From Podospora pseudocomata (taxonomy: Eukaryota > Ascomycota > Sordariomycetes > Sordariales > Podosporaceae): a stretch of 64,000 bases of DNA. Position 1 is the stretch's first letter. The number at the start of each line of letters is the position of its first letter. The stretch spans positions 2,393,501-2,457,500 of the forward strand of contig NC_085887.1 in the NCBI RefSeq assembly GCF_035222375.1, in the 5' to 3' direction. Both the position numbers and the translations under genes were made by a program. Shown here piece after piece: positions 1 to 12,500 of the stretch. A model generated the notes under the pieces. That model saw only the letters and a program-made list of their open reading frames with translations, ran no database searches and was not told where the DNA came from.

Positions 1-1225
1 TGGAGGGGCCTTCCGGTACATGGCACGGGAGCTTCTCATGTAAACGGAACCCCCAGCACCCAAGTCTCAAGTGTTGCTTTTTTGTTTGGTACCCCTATGA
101 GCTATTTCGCCCGGTTGACGTCACGGCACCCATCTCGAAGCTGCCTGCTGCACGAGGGTTTCGAGAAGCTCGCTGGAGCTCCAAACAGCTGCCCATCGAA
201 CTCGTTCCCTCGGAAAGTTTGCTGTTTCGTGAGGCGAGTCCCCTGTGGCAAACCCTAAACATACCGAGTGGGAAACCACCTTCGGCCAAAGGGAAATGTC
301 GTGAACCACTGCATGGCCGCTCGCCCGTCTCGCTGCAACTCGGGAGTTTGGCAACACATCTTGGCTTGAGCGTGGCGCGGGGTTCCAGGTTCAGTTCACG
401 AGACAAGCGTCACCTCGTGGCCCTGGGCCACTCAGTGCTCCATGCCGGCTGCTTGGCAGCTGCCTCGGACGCCACAGTTGGTCGCGCGCACGCCACATTT
501 GACCCCGGCCCCAAGAAACCCAAGGCATTGGTGTGACAGCCACAGCGACCCTCCCCAAATAAAAGCTACCAACCGTCTCCAAAAAAAAGCTCGCTCGTTC
601 CCCGCCTCCTCTCCATCTTCGCGGCAAAAAGGCCGGCCATCTCGATCTTCTTCGATTTCCATCAAGACGACTTCATCAAGAACACACTTTTTTTTTCATC
701 AATCTCTAACTTTGCAGTAGCCCAACGTATTTCCCCCCCCAGAGCCTTCTAGAAAATCTTTTGAGCAGGATTGTGCCGAGTGGGATCTATTGCTGCGTGC
801 CCTGCTCCCCCCCCCTCAAAAAAACACGCGTCTCTGGTGTTTGCGCATGCTCTCAGGTTTCGTCCGAACGTAACTTGGTGAACTCGACGCGACCTTCAAA
901 TCAAACCTAGTAATCTGCTGGCTGCCACTTCCCTCGGGGGACCTTGACGAGAGCAAGGCAGAGCAAACAAATCAAAGTCAAAAGCCAGCCAACCGTATTT
1001 TATTCTTCTATTGTGACCTAGGAGCATGGCATAGATCTTGTTCACCTGCTACCCCACCAAGCTCACTCAGTCGTATCATACTTCGAGAAGAGATCACGGG
1101 CCTGTCTCTCGGCTCTTTTTAACGACTTTTTCAACGACTTTTTTCCCTTCCCACTGGTATCACCACCGCCAGTCATCCACATCATCCATTGTCACCAAAG
1201 AAGGCTTCCGGAAGTGGACAACGAG
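1..1225. other. Upstream region of the Seb1-like gene, no gene seen
   Basis: About 1.2 kb before the first recognised start codon. Open frames here are short, overlap on both strands and show no recognisable domain. The last 250 nt are pyrimidine-rich with short T-runs, as expected of a fungal core promoter and 5' leader. It may also hold the end of a gene lying outside the window, but I see no evidence for one. Confidence 0.5.
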
Positions 1226-3835
1226 ATGGCATCGTCACCGGTAGCAGAGCTCGAGGCTGGGCTGCAAGCCTTGCTCAGCCTCAAGGCTCCAGGCGTATCT
1301 GGTTCTCGGATCTCAAGTCTTACTGCACTTTGCGTCAACAACCCACAGGTAAGCGGACGCGTGAAGCGATTCGATTTGATGTTGTAGACGGTTATACTAA
1401 TTTTGGTGTCTCATTTGATAGTCTGAGTCGGTCATCGTCCAAAAATTCTATACACATCTCAAGAAAACGCCCGGAACACACAAGCTGGGCGTCCTCTACG
1501 TCGTAGACCAAGTAGCACGGGAGTGGTTGAAGAAGGCCAAGGCTCTGGGACAGTTTCCCATAAATTCTTCAGCGCAAGATGGCACATATGCTGCGGGCGT
1601 GCATAGATTGACTGAACTCATGCCCACTCTGATGAACGACAGCATCTCGGCGGCTCCAGAAGATCAAAAGGTACGCACATATGATCATGCACTGAATTTT
1701 TGCCGCTCGAGCACCCAATAGACGAAAAGAGAGAGGGTGGGTTTTTGCAACTAGCTATTGGCGATGACCTCACAGTTGTAGACAACTGCTGCCCTCGCTT
1801 CGTTGTCTTGCCTCGTCCAGCCGGTGAACTTCGGCAGCATTCTCAAGTCTTGGGCGCCCACATATACACATACATCCCTGCTTCATCACCATGACTAGTA
1901 ACTCACACGTATGCCGGTATGTAGGACAAGATCAAGAAACTGCTCGATATTTGGGAGAAGGGCGAGACGTTTCCCGCTGCCATGGTTAGTTCCTGGCGGG
2001 AGAAGCTCAATGCTCCCCAGCCGACACGTAGGTCATCCAAGATGTCACCGCTTCTTTGTGTAGATGCACCTCTGACAAGACCCCTGCCAACAGTCCAATC
2101 AACAACACCTCCCGGAAGCCCTCCCCCCAACCTGATGGCTTCGCTTGGTACTGGAAGCAAGCCGCCTGCACCGCCAGCAACGCAAAGCAACCCTCTAAAC
2201 ATTCTTGAGACCCTTGCCAACCTGGCTCGCCAAAATGCGCCCAGTACACAGAGTAATCACTCGGCCGGGCCAGTCCCGGCTCCGGCCCCTCCCGCGGCCC
2301 CAGTCCAAGCTCCAGTTCAAGCCCCGGCCCCGACTGCGGCTCCGGCCCCTGCTCCGCTGCCTGCAGCCTTGTACGGCATCCTTGGTAGCCAGCCTGGCAA
2401 TAGCGCCATGCAGCCTGCTGCTCCGCCTGTCAACATGTCCACATTGCCACATGCCTTTCCACCACCCATGGCAGCTCCTCAGCCTGCCCATTTCCCACCA
2501 CTCGCAGCACCTCCAGTGCTCAATGGTGCGGCCAATCCAGCTGCCAATCCGGCGGCCGTCCAGCTATTGAGCGCCTTGCTGGCCCAAGGTGTACCTGTCG
2601 AACAAATCGCCAGCGTAATGCAGCTCATGACCCAAAACACTGCGGCTACCGGATCTCCAGCCGTCCCACAAACCAGCTTCCCGCAGCCACCTCAAGCCGC
2701 TTACCCCGGCTACCCAGCTCCTCCCGTCAGTGCCGGCCCTGGTCCAGCCCCCTGGGAAGCGCCCAGACATGCAGCCGACTCCCGTGATCGCAACGGCTAT
2801 CACTCACCGGGGCGTGTTCCCCGCGGTAGATCCCGCTCCCGCTCGCCGGGACGCTGGGACGCCAGAGACTCACCCCGATCCCGCCGCAACGACCGCGGAG
2901 GATTCGACTACAACCGCCCAGCCTCGCCAAACCGGGGTTACAATGATGACAGGGGATATCGCCAGCGCTCGCCCCAGGGCAGGAGAGGTAGCCCATCAGA
3001 TAACTTTTCTCGCCAACAACAGCAACAACAACAAGGGCCGCCACAGGCCAACGGAGAAAAATGGGTCGATCACGACCCTACCGTTCCCCCTGGCCACTTC
3101 AAGGTCTTGTCGCGAACCCTTTTCGTTGGCGGGGTCATGGTTTCCGAGCCCGAATTACGGGAAATCTTCTCTCGCTTCGGCGAGGTCCAAAGTGCCATTG
3201 TTCACAAGGAGAAGAGACACGCCTTTGTGAAAATGTATTACAGGAAAGATGCCGAAAAGGCCAAGGCGGCCATGTCGGAGGGGGGGGCGAGGGGGAACGA
3301 GCTCCGGACGAAGTGGGGAGTGGGCTTTGGGCCCCGGGATTGCAGTGATTACGGCACTGGAATTTCTGTTATTCCTATTCAAAAGCTCACTGAAGCGGAT
3401 AGGAAGTGGGTGTTGACTGCGCCGTACGGCGGTAGTGGCGGGAGGCCAATTGTGACGGGGATGGTGGTGGAGGAGCCGGATATTGAGATTGGTGCGGGGG
3501 TGTCCAGTAAGGCGATCTCTAGGAGGATGCAAACTGATAAAGGCGGGAGTCACGGGCCTAAGTCAAGTAGGCGGGAGGAGGACCATCACCATGATGGGGG
3601 GTATCAGGGTGGTGGTGGTGGTGGTGGTGGTGGTGGTGGTGGTGGGAGAGGGGGATGGGGAGGAGGGAAGAAGGATAGGGGTGGAAGGGGAGGGGGTTTT
3701 GATGGGAAGAGGGGAAGTCATGGCGGGAATGGGAACCAACAGAATGGCGATGATCCAATTGTTATGGAATTGCCGCCGGGAATCCAAATGAGTAGGAATG
3801 GGCCGGTCTTTCAGGGGTTTAATGGCGGTTATTAG
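1226..3835 (+). CDS. seb1: CID and RRM RNA-binding protein, Seb1/Nrd1 type
   Basis: Predicted co-transcriptional RNA-processing factor that binds the RNA polymerase II C-terminal repeat and nascent RNA, acting in termination and 3'-end formation in the nucleus. Exons 1226-1348, 1422-1670 and 1925-3835, about 760 aa. The CTD-interacting domain spans roughly residues 1-150 and includes KLLDIWEKGETFPAAM encoded at the start of exon 3. A long Pro/Ala-rich linker follows, then an SR-like basic stretch (RGRSRSRSPGR), a short Gln run and an RRM at about 520-590 with RNP2-like TLFVGGV and RNP1-like RHAFVKMY. The tail is acidic/His then poly-Gly. This CID-linker-RRM order is that of S. pombe Seb1 and yeast Nrd1. 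The start gives a CID-like N-terminus (MASSPVAELEAGLQALLSLK). A 36-nt in-frame GT..AG segment at 2028-2063 could be an optional intron. The product family is clear; the orthologue name is inferred. Confidence 0.87.
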
Positions 3836-4513
3836 GGTTTGCCTTTTTTTTTCTCTAGTAGCAGCGTCATGGACAAAATAATAAGACTTGCATTGCAAAA
3901 TGAAGGCCTTGAATATAGCAGACATGACTTCAGCTTTTATTTATTAAAGCTTGTTTATTCACTTCTCTTTTGAGGCCTTCAAAAAATAGCAGGCAAGCCC
4001 TCGACTATGTTTCCAACTCGTATTCACTACCTTGACTGTCTTTGAAGGCCTCTTGGCTATCCTTCGATAGTTATTTCGCTTTTAAAGGTGTTAAGCCAAC
4101 AATTTATTATATGTTTTACTGACTTGGTGTGTCTGGCCAGGTATAGAACTCAAGGCTGGGGAAAAGGGGGAAGTAGGATGATGGGCACCTATCGAGAGCG
4201 TTGGGTAAAACATGATGAGGTTCTAGTAGTGGGTTGGCTCGGCATGATGCCTTGACATAAGAACCAGGGGAAATAATGGTATTTGGATAATTGTGGTGCG
4301 ACTGTGAGAATGCATTTGTTCTCTTGTCCCGCCTTTCACATCACTGCCGTATACCATACCCAAACCAGTCACAGGCAGAAGAATATCAAACGGGCATTCA
4401 CATATCCCACAATGTCTGTGTGCATGCACGTCTCTTATATACCTGATCTCCACATCACTTGTTCAAGGCAACCTCAACTCCTTTGTCATCATGCCGTTGC
4501 TCCCCATTCTACC
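3836..4513. other. Convergent intergenic spacer with a repeat remnant
   Basis: This lies between two gene 3' ends (Seb1-like on +, bZIP on -). No gene is visible. The first 150 nt is AT-rich 3'-flank. Positions 3966-4088 hold degenerate copies of the 21-nt repeat found at 23.1-23.5 kb. Confidence 0.55.
3966..4088 (+). repeat. Degenerate 21-nt-period repeat remnant (copy A)
   Basis: Contains TTTGAAGGCCTCTTGGCTAT at 4041-4060, a near-perfect match to the unit of the array at 23.1-23.5 kb. Weaker neighbours are CCCTCGACTATG (about 4000) and TTTTAAAGG (about 4080). It has the same orientation as the main array. At most four or five decayed units are left. Confidence 0.6.
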
Positions 4514-6631
4514 TCACCCCCTCCTCAATTTATACGTCCCCCCCAACCCAGGAAAAGCCCTCTCAAACTCCCCCCCCAAACTCCAGCTCTCCAACCTCCT
4601 CACATGCGCCTCAAAAGCGGGATTAATCACCATCCCATCCCCCACCCCTACGACCCCCCCTTTCTCTTTCTGTCGTAGTAGTACACACCCCCCCTCCCCC
4701 TCCCCTTCCTCCCCCCAACCAACCCTCAAAGTCCCAGTAAACGGTATAAAAAAATTCTCAAACTCTATCCCCCCCTCCTCCGTATCATCATCACACATTT
4801 GTACAATCCTCTCCCTCATCCCTCCCCAGGGTATATAATCCACCCAGGCCGGGTGCCTTTTCCGTCTCTGCAACCCCCCGGGGCGAAAATACTCCGGGAT
4901 CCTCTCCCAGTTTTCTCTTGTGGGTGAGACTTGCCAGCGCATGAGGAGGAACATGAGGTACAAAACCGCTGCGCGCTCAGGGAGACGGGACAGGCCGGGG
5001 AAGCGGGCGAGGATGTCCGTAAAAACTTTTGATAGGGGGTGGGAGGGGGTTGACGGGTTGAGGAGGGAGGAGATGGAGGGGTAGGGCGGGCCGAGGACGT
5101 CGTTTGCGTGCGAGGAGGGGAGGGAGAGGAGGTGGCGGCGTTCGGAGAGGAAGTCTAGGAGGATTGAGTCGAGGGGGCAGGTTGGGGGGGAGTTGAGTGG
5201 GAGGGTGAAGAAGTCTTCTTCTTCATCATCATCATCTTCTTCTTCTTCTTCTCGGGGTTGATGTTGTGGTAGTGGTGGTGACTGAGTGGGTTTCGTGAAA
5301 GTGGTTTGTGTGGGTGGTATCAACAGAGGGACTTGATGATGGTACTGGGTGGAAGCAGCAGCAGCAGCGTTTTGATGTATCCGGGCGATTTTCTGGGCCG
5401 GGTCGAGGAGGAATTCGAGGCCGAGACGGTCTGAACCTAGGTCCAACCCGTGACCGAGGTCGTGGCGTTGCTGGGCGAGAATACCGGCCTGGGAAGAGGG
5501 TTGAGGTTGCTGAAGCTGGTGTGGCTGGTGTGGATGTTGCTGGTGTTGTTGACCTTCTGTGCACATGGGCGTCACCACAGGCGACATACTGTTATGCCAT
5601 CGTCCATGAGTACCGACAGAGCCCGGGGAGGCAACACTGCCCGGGCCAGACCCCGAAAACCCCACAGGTGTCCGAATTGGTGCTACTAGTCCATGCTGTT
5701 GGTGGTGCAACGACGGATGGTGTGTCTGAGCTGGCGAAGGTAACGGCGCAGGATGCTGCTGCCCAACTATACATCCCATCAACCTCTGGGCAGGAACGCG
5801 ACGAGACAAACAAAACTTACCTATTTGCGACCCCTTAGCCAGCAGAGGCTGAACCAAGTGCATAATACTAGCCAGACATGCCTTCACCTCGGCCAGCTCC
5901 GCCTCAACAGCCTCCCTCTGGCGAACAGCAGCCTGCAACTCCAGATACGGCTGCTGAGACTTGAGCTCACGAATCTCCCGCTCATACTGCTCAATCTTGA
6001 GGCGCTGCCTCTCTCGGATAGCACGCTGTGCGTCACGATCTGACAGCCTTGTTAGTGCTACTCATGACTACGGGGAGCAGGTTAGACGGGCCGGAGAGAA
6101 CAATGAATGAATACCCCCCGGATAACCGCACCCGCCCTTGCAATCCAGCCCAAAAAAATGTTTCCACACTTTTCGGAGCGGGATGCCGACCGCCATCGGG
6201 GTAGGATTTCACACCACCAGGAGAAAAAGACGTTAGAACAAGCTCCACTTACCATTCGCCCGTTTCTTGGCCAGCTGCTCCGGGGTCAAGTTCGCAACTC
6301 CTCTCGATCCCGGGACCGCCTTGCGCTTTTTGGAGATTACACCGGTGCCGACATCGTCTGCCGTGTTGTCCGGGAGGTTGCTGTTGGCAGTCCCGTCGGT
6401 GTTCACACTGCTCATCGGCGTCGTTATCGTTGAGGAAATAAACGCAGACGCGGTTGACGATTCCCCGTTGCTGCTGCCGAATTCACCACCGACACCTCCG
6501 GACCCGGGCGCCAATGCTCGTGGCCCTTTTCCTCCCCCTCTATTGAGGGCCGAGACCGTTGCGGGTGCAGCAGCAGATGCGGCGGGTGTGAATGATGCAA
6601 GGCCATTCAAATTGACATGGTTCCCGGCCAT
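4514..6631 (-). CDS. bZIP transcription factor with DUF3425-type C-terminal domain
   Basis: Predicted nuclear transcription regulator of a large filamentous-fungal family. Exons on the minus strand: 6631-6253, 6039-5821 and 5766-4514, joining in frame to about 616 aa. A Ser/Ala/Gly-rich N-terminus leads to the basic region LTPEQLAKKRAN joined across intron 1 to DRDAQRAIRERQRLK, followed by a short coiled coil with Gln/Glu/Leu (residues about 140-190). The middle is low complexity, rich in His/Gln/Pro with an acidic Glu/Asp run. The C-terminus (about 430-560) has the DUF3425 pattern, including LPERAAVLYLMFLLMRWQV and a W..IP.Y.RP motif. The basic region has the N..(A)Q..(I)R form used by this family, not the NxxAAxxSR of yeast AP-1. 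No specific orthologue or target is recognised. Start is the first ATG in the frame. Confidence 0.8.
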
Positions 6632-6957
6632 GGCCCGAATTGAAAGAAAGAGTTAGTAAAGATGATGCCGCCGGAAGTTCAACGGCCGGCGTCATCCGAA
6701 TACAACTGTGTGTAACACCACGCTTTCAACTTCGCACACACCCTTCTCGCTCGCTGTGGATGCGCGGTCGCCGAATAAACGGACCCGACAACGCGGTAAC
6801 GGAAGCGGCGGGCGGCTGATGGGATCATCAGCCACAGCACGACATCAAACTATGACTAATCACATTCGTTGAGTTTTATGCTAAACATGTTCAGTTATTC
6901 GGTTCTTTTCTACACACGCCTGCCTACCAATGCCAAAGCAACTAAAAAGTAAGGGTA
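6632..6957. other. bZIP promoter / 3' flank of the DCAF4-like gene
   Basis: A 326-nt spacer between two minus-strand genes. It holds the 5' leader of the bZIP gene next to 6631 and the 3' end of the upstream neighbour. No coding frame or repeat is evident. Confidence 0.5.
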
Positions 6958-8850
6958 TCAATAAGAAAACTTTTGAATAACCGATCCAAGGCCAACAAAC
7001 AAACTGGGATGCTGATCAAAAGCCACCGTCTGGAACTGGATGGCCTTCACCACCCCCGGCGCCTTACTCTTGTCCACATCCCCCGATGGCATCCTCGATC
7101 CATCCCGTAGCGAGTACAGTCCAACCGTGCAATCATCATGAGCAGCCGCAACAACACCATGTCCATACCCCGGCTGCGTAAGCACATCCAGCCCAATCTT
7201 GATATGTGCCTCGTTGCGATAGCCAGGAAACTCCACCGCCGGAGCCGCAGTGTTTCGCTCCCAGGGCTCAAACGGCTTCTCGCCCGCCTTCTGCTCCTTC
7301 GCTTTCACAAAGCGAAGATCATAGATGCACATCGCGTTCTTTGGTCCCGCAGCGAGGACATCAAAGCCACCGACGGCCCTGAGATGTGCCACGCTGCTCT
7401 TGTGGCGGAAAACCATCGAATCCCATGCTTCCGGCGCCGTCCGCGTATCGAGTTGACAAACGTGACCTGAACGAGTGCCGGCGAGGACCACTTGAGGCTG
7501 CGCATGAAGAAAGTCAACCGCGAGTACATCGCCCCGAAAAGGCGGCACAAGTTTCGCTGGTCGACGCCTGGTGTCCATTTCAGTCGTGGCAGCAGTCGCA
7601 CCAGGACCTCGGGCACAATACACGCCACGCTGGGTTCCCAAAACAAGTCTGGCCCCGGTCTCTTCAGGCGACCAGTCTCCAGCGTTGATGTAGTTATTAC
7701 GTAGTGTGGTTATGAGGCCGCCACTGTGCAAGACTACAATGCAAGAATCAAGTCAGCAAATCGGTTCTGGTCTGAGTCACAAAACTCCAGAATGGGTGAG
7801 CAGAAAGAAGGCCACCCACGTGGGAAACACCCTTCTTGCCCGGAAGAGAATCCATATTCGTAGCACGCTTTCGGGGTGGTGGAATGGATGTGGTTGCCAA
7901 GGAATAACAGCGCTTCTCGCCTTCCTTTAATACCAACCATGTTGGTGTCCCCCCTTTCGCTCCTATGTTCAACGTACTGTCCTGGCCAGCGACACCTCCG
8001 TACCCGGTTGCAAAGGTAGTTGACCCTTCAGATAAACACACGTTAGCAATTCAATATCCTGCCCCCCTCAACAAGAGTAAACCAACCTCCCCTCCCTTCC
8101 CAACGGCGCAGCCGAAACCGACATCCCCATCTGTTCCATCCCTACATCATCATTATTAGCAACCCCCCACCTTCCCCAACCAAGTTACCAAACTCACCAG
8201 CAAAAACCCACACCGACTCCTCACCAACCTCATCCTCCTCCTTCTCCCACCCATCCTCCCCCTCCTTCCTCCCCTCCTTCTGCGCCTCCCTCTGCCCAGC
8301 TACATAAAAACAATCAATCACCCCCCCGTCCTCCTCCAGATTAACCCACATCTTGATCTTCCCCCTATCCTCCAACCCCCCAGCCCACTCCTTCACAATC
8401 CCATCATCCCCTTCCCGCCCAGTCTCCCTCCCCAACACCCAACCAACATCAACCCTCCTAACCCTCTCCCTCCTCACCCTCTCCTTCCACTCCCTCTCCC
8501 CCTTTTCCCTCTCCACCTCCTTCCTCCGCCTCTTCACCTCCCCTTCGCTCCCCCAAGCAGCCGCCCCGCCAGGCAACACCGTCCTTTTGCTATCCTCAAT
8601 CTTGAAGTACTTCCTCTTGACCTCATCTATATCATCCCCCAAGTCAGCACATGTATCAGCCAAGTTTCCTTCCCCTCTCCCACCTTGCGCACACCCTCGC
8701 CATCTCTAAAGAGTAAGAGATTGGTCCCCCATGAAAAGCTAAAGAACATCGCCAGAAACCCTCATCACATGACCTCTTGACCCTCAAAAAAGAAAAAAAG
8801 AAAAATGACGTACCATAGTAAAACCCCGGAATCTCCCTCGGAGGTGGCAT
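6958..8850 (-). CDS. WD40 protein, DCAF4-like (candidate CUL4-DDB1 substrate receptor)
   Basis: Predicted beta-propeller protein related to DDB1- and CUL4-associated factor 4. Exons on the minus strand: 8850-8814, 8626-8198, 8025-7786 and 7733-6958, about 493 aa. The N-terminal motif IPGFYYDEVKRKYFKI appears only after exons 1 and 2 are joined and matches the PGFYYDPEKNRYF signature of DCAF4/WDR21. A charged Arg/Glu-rich segment follows, then the WD40 part with GDVLAVDFLHAQPQVVLAG, SGHVCQLDTRT and AMCIYDLRFV; the last two resemble WDxR-type DDB1-docking boxes. Length equals that of animal DCAF4. The start at 8850 gives MPPPREIPGFYY. The donor of intron 3 (GTTTTG at 7785) is weak and is the least certain boundary. 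Assignment to the family is inferred from motifs; ubiquitin-ligase function is inferred from the family. Confidence 0.72.
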
Positions 8851-9522
8851 CCTGACTTCTTTGCGTCCTGAACCAAAATCCTCCAATCTCCGACAATTGT
8901 CCGAATCGGGGCAAAAAGGAAAACGGTGATGATGCAACTCGTAGTGGGTTGTTGGTGGCGCGTTGTCTAACAGGGAACCGCTTCAGAAAAGAGAATTGGT
9001 GTGATATTGGTGCTTACAGCAGTACCTTCTCTGGCGCAGTCGAAAGTGCAGATAGCGACTCGTGTTGTTGGTAGTGGCCGTTCGGCTGTCCAAAAGAGCA
9101 TGAAAATCTTTGCCCAACAATGACAAGAGGTCGGTGCACGTGGGCAAAGCCAAAAAAACCACTTATTCATGCTCGCCGGCAGCCACCATCAGCGCCACCA
9201 CCATCACTACCACCCCTCTAGCAAGGTACATGTCACCACCACAGCAGAGCCAGTGTGAACGTAATTATGTTTTACTGTTTATTAGATCTGTCTAAAGTAT
9301 CGGGGCGCCACTAGTCCCCGGACAAAGTCGTGATCAAAGACTCCGAAAAATTAAAGTAGGTGCCCTGTAGCAGGCTCTCGACCCATGCCATGGTCTTATC
9401 ATTCCTCCCAAAAGCCGAGGCGCTGCTATTCAGGGCGGGGTATGCGTTAAAAAAACCATGGTATCTTAATTTGGTGCCATAACCATGGCACCCTGCCCAT
9501 CCAAGCCATGCAACGAGGTCGC
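8851..9522. other. Spacer between DCAF4-like gene and PMA1
   Basis: Holds the 3' UTR of PMA1 (next to 9522) and the promoter of the DCAF4-like gene (next to 8850). Short CAC/ACC trinucleotide runs lie near 9185-9245. No gene or RNA is recognised. Confidence 0.5.
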
Positions 9523-12500
9523 TTACTGCGACTTCTCGTGCTGCGTAGACACACGCTGGAGAGAGACAACGAAGTCCTCCAGCGATCTCTGCTTCTGGTT
9601 GCCCTTGGGGGACTTGCCGTGCATGAGGTTGTCAAACCCGACAGAGTCCTGGAGGATGTAGTAAACACCGCCCATGACGCAGAACACACCGAAAGAGAAG
9701 ACCCAGACACGGACAACCGCGACGATCGAAGTCTGGTCACCGCCCTCAAACCATCCGAAGATACAGAAGAGAGTGGCCAAAATGTCAACGACGAGAATAG
9801 CGCCGGCCAATTGCCACGAGGGAAGAGAGGACCAGAAGGGACCGTTGGCACTGGAAAAGAGTTAGCATACTGCTTCATAGTCAACACAAAATCAAGGATA
9901 AAAACATACCGAGTGATGAAGATGAGCCAGTTCTCAGTGAGCGAGATCTGAAGGAAGACAACCTCGTCGAGGTTACCGAAGTTCTGGATGATACCACCGT
10001 TGGGGTGAGCGTACATGGTGGTGACAGTGATCCAGGTACCGACGGCAAGGACGACACCGAGAAGGACGGACATACCCCAGAGCTTGGGTAGGTTCCACTT
10101 GACGGGGGTCTTGGAGTAGGGAGCGTTGTCGTAGGCAATGGCAAGGGTGGCAACATCAGCGAAAATGGCGATGAAGACAACGAGCTCAATGTTGAGGGAG
10201 CGGTTGAGGATGGCGATCCAGAGACCAAGGTAGATCTCGAGATGGATCGACAGAGCGATACGGTAGACAACGTAGGCGTACATGCGGTGGAAAATCTGAC
10301 GAGAAGTCTTGAGGGCATCAATGATGGCACCGAGACCAGGGGCAAGGAAAACGATATCGGCAGCAGAACGGGCAGCATCGGAAGCACCCTCGACAGCAAT
10401 ACCAGTGTCAGCCTTCTTGAGCGAGGGAGCATCGTTGACACCGTCACCGGTCATGGCAACGAGGTAGCCACGCTGCTGGAGAATCTCGACGACGTTGTAC
10501 TTGTGCTGGGGGAAGACCTCGGCGAAACCATCGGCAGCCTCGACGAAATCGTAAACCTCAGAGCCGGGCATGTCACCGCCGCCACCGAGACCGAGACGCT
10601 CGGCGTTGTAAACGTTGGTGCCGAGACCGAGCTGGCGAGAAGTCTCACGAGCGATACCGACGGCGTCACCAGTAAGCATCTTGATGGAGAGACCGAGAGA
10701 CTTGGCTTCGTTGATGGTGCGGGCGGTATCGTGACGAGGGGGGTCAGAGCAGGGCATGATACCGAGAATCTCCCAGGAGCCCTCACCACGCTTGCGGGCA
10801 ACACCGAGGGAACGGAAACCACGGGTAGCGAACTCGGCAACCTTGTTCTTGTAGTCGACATCAACCTCCTCGGGAATGGGGTGGTCTTCCTCAACGGTCT
10901 TCAGGACGAAAAGAGGGGCACCCTTGACGCAGATGATGCGCTCACCCTGGGGAGACTCGACAACGGCTTGAACCTTCTTGGAGACGGGGTCGAAGGGGTG
11001 GAAATCGAGGACCTTGTACTTGGAGAGAACAGACTTGGCACGGGGGTAAAACTTGAGGGACTTGAGGAAAGCCTTGTCGATGGCATCCATACCCTTCTTC
11101 TTGCGGGAAGCGGCCAAGCAGGCAGTCAACATGAGGTCCTCGGGCTCGACACCAGCGACGGTGTAGGGCTCAGCGAGAGAGAGCTTGTTCTTGGTGAGAG
11201 TACCAGTCTTGTCAGAGCAGAGAATCTCGACACCGGCAAGGGACTCGATGGCAGAGAGCTTCTGGACGATGGCCTTCTTCTTGGCAAGGTAAGCAGCGCC
11301 GACAGCCATGGTGGTGGTGACGACGGCGGGAAGACCGACGGGAACACCAATGATGGTAATGGCGAGGGTGAACTCAAGGATCTTGACGATGCCGTTGTCG
11401 CGGTAGAAGGAAGCAACCCAGACGACCAAGTTGGTGAGAATGACGAGAACCAGGAGAATAGTACCAATGCCGTTGAGAACCTCGGTGAAGTGACCGGAGC
11501 CGGCGCTAGCAGCGTTCACGAGGGCAGCGGCACGACCGACGAAGGTGTTGTCACCGGTAGCAGTAACGACGAGGAAAGCCTCACCACGCTTGACAGCGGA
11601 AGAAGCGTAGCAGGAGTCGTTCTTGTGCTTGTCGACGGCGAGAGACTCGCCGGTGATGGCAGACTGATCAACCTGGAGGAAAGCATCATCGGTGACGATG
11701 CGACCATCGGCGGGAATGATGGTACCCTCCTCAACCTGCAGGATGTCACCGGGGACGACCTCGGGGGCCTCAATCTCCTTGAGGGTGCCATCACGGAGGA
11801 CGACAGCCTTGAGGGCGAGAGTCCTGTCAATGGGGGTTAGCAGGGATGTCTGGCGCAGCAGAAAGCAGGACAAAGACAATACTCACTTCTTGAGTTCATC
11901 GACAATAGAACCAGCCTGGTATTCTTGGACGAAACCGACGACAGCGTTGAGAAGGAGCAGACCACAAATGACACCGAAATCAACCCAGTCCTCGAGACCA
12001 GCAGCCACTGCCAGGTAAAGACGGTTAGCAAAAGCAATTCTTGTCGTTAGAACGTGGATTGGCGATGCATGAAGCCACTCCGCTTGGCGCCCCGCTGAGC
12101 TGCAGAGGCGCCATGGCAGAGTGGGGGGCGAGATGCAAACATCGCCAAGGAAAATGTTTGGTGAGCCAACTTACAGACGGCGGCAGCCTCCATGACGAAC
12201 TGAATGGGACCGACGAAGAAGCCAAGGAACTTCAGGAGAAGGTTCTCCTTTTCCTCCTTCATCTGGTTGAGACCATACTTGCGGCGTCTCTGGGTAACCT
12301 CCTGCTCGGTGAGACCGACGCGGGTGTCGGTCTGGAGCATGTCCTCAGGAATGACGCGCCCGGAGCCGGGAGCGACCTCCTCTTCTTCCTCAAACTAGAC
12401 ACGAGATGGGTTAGCAGGCGATCCATTATTGACCGATTGGTCAAGCTGCCAAGGCCGACACCAACCCCCCAAAACCAAGGCCGAAGCGACCGGGTGGTGG

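Noticed and set aside
10242-11840. 532-codon open frame on + opposite pma-1
   Set aside because: Lies wholly within the securely identified pma-1 coding region, has no domain, and is explained by codon bias of the sense gene.
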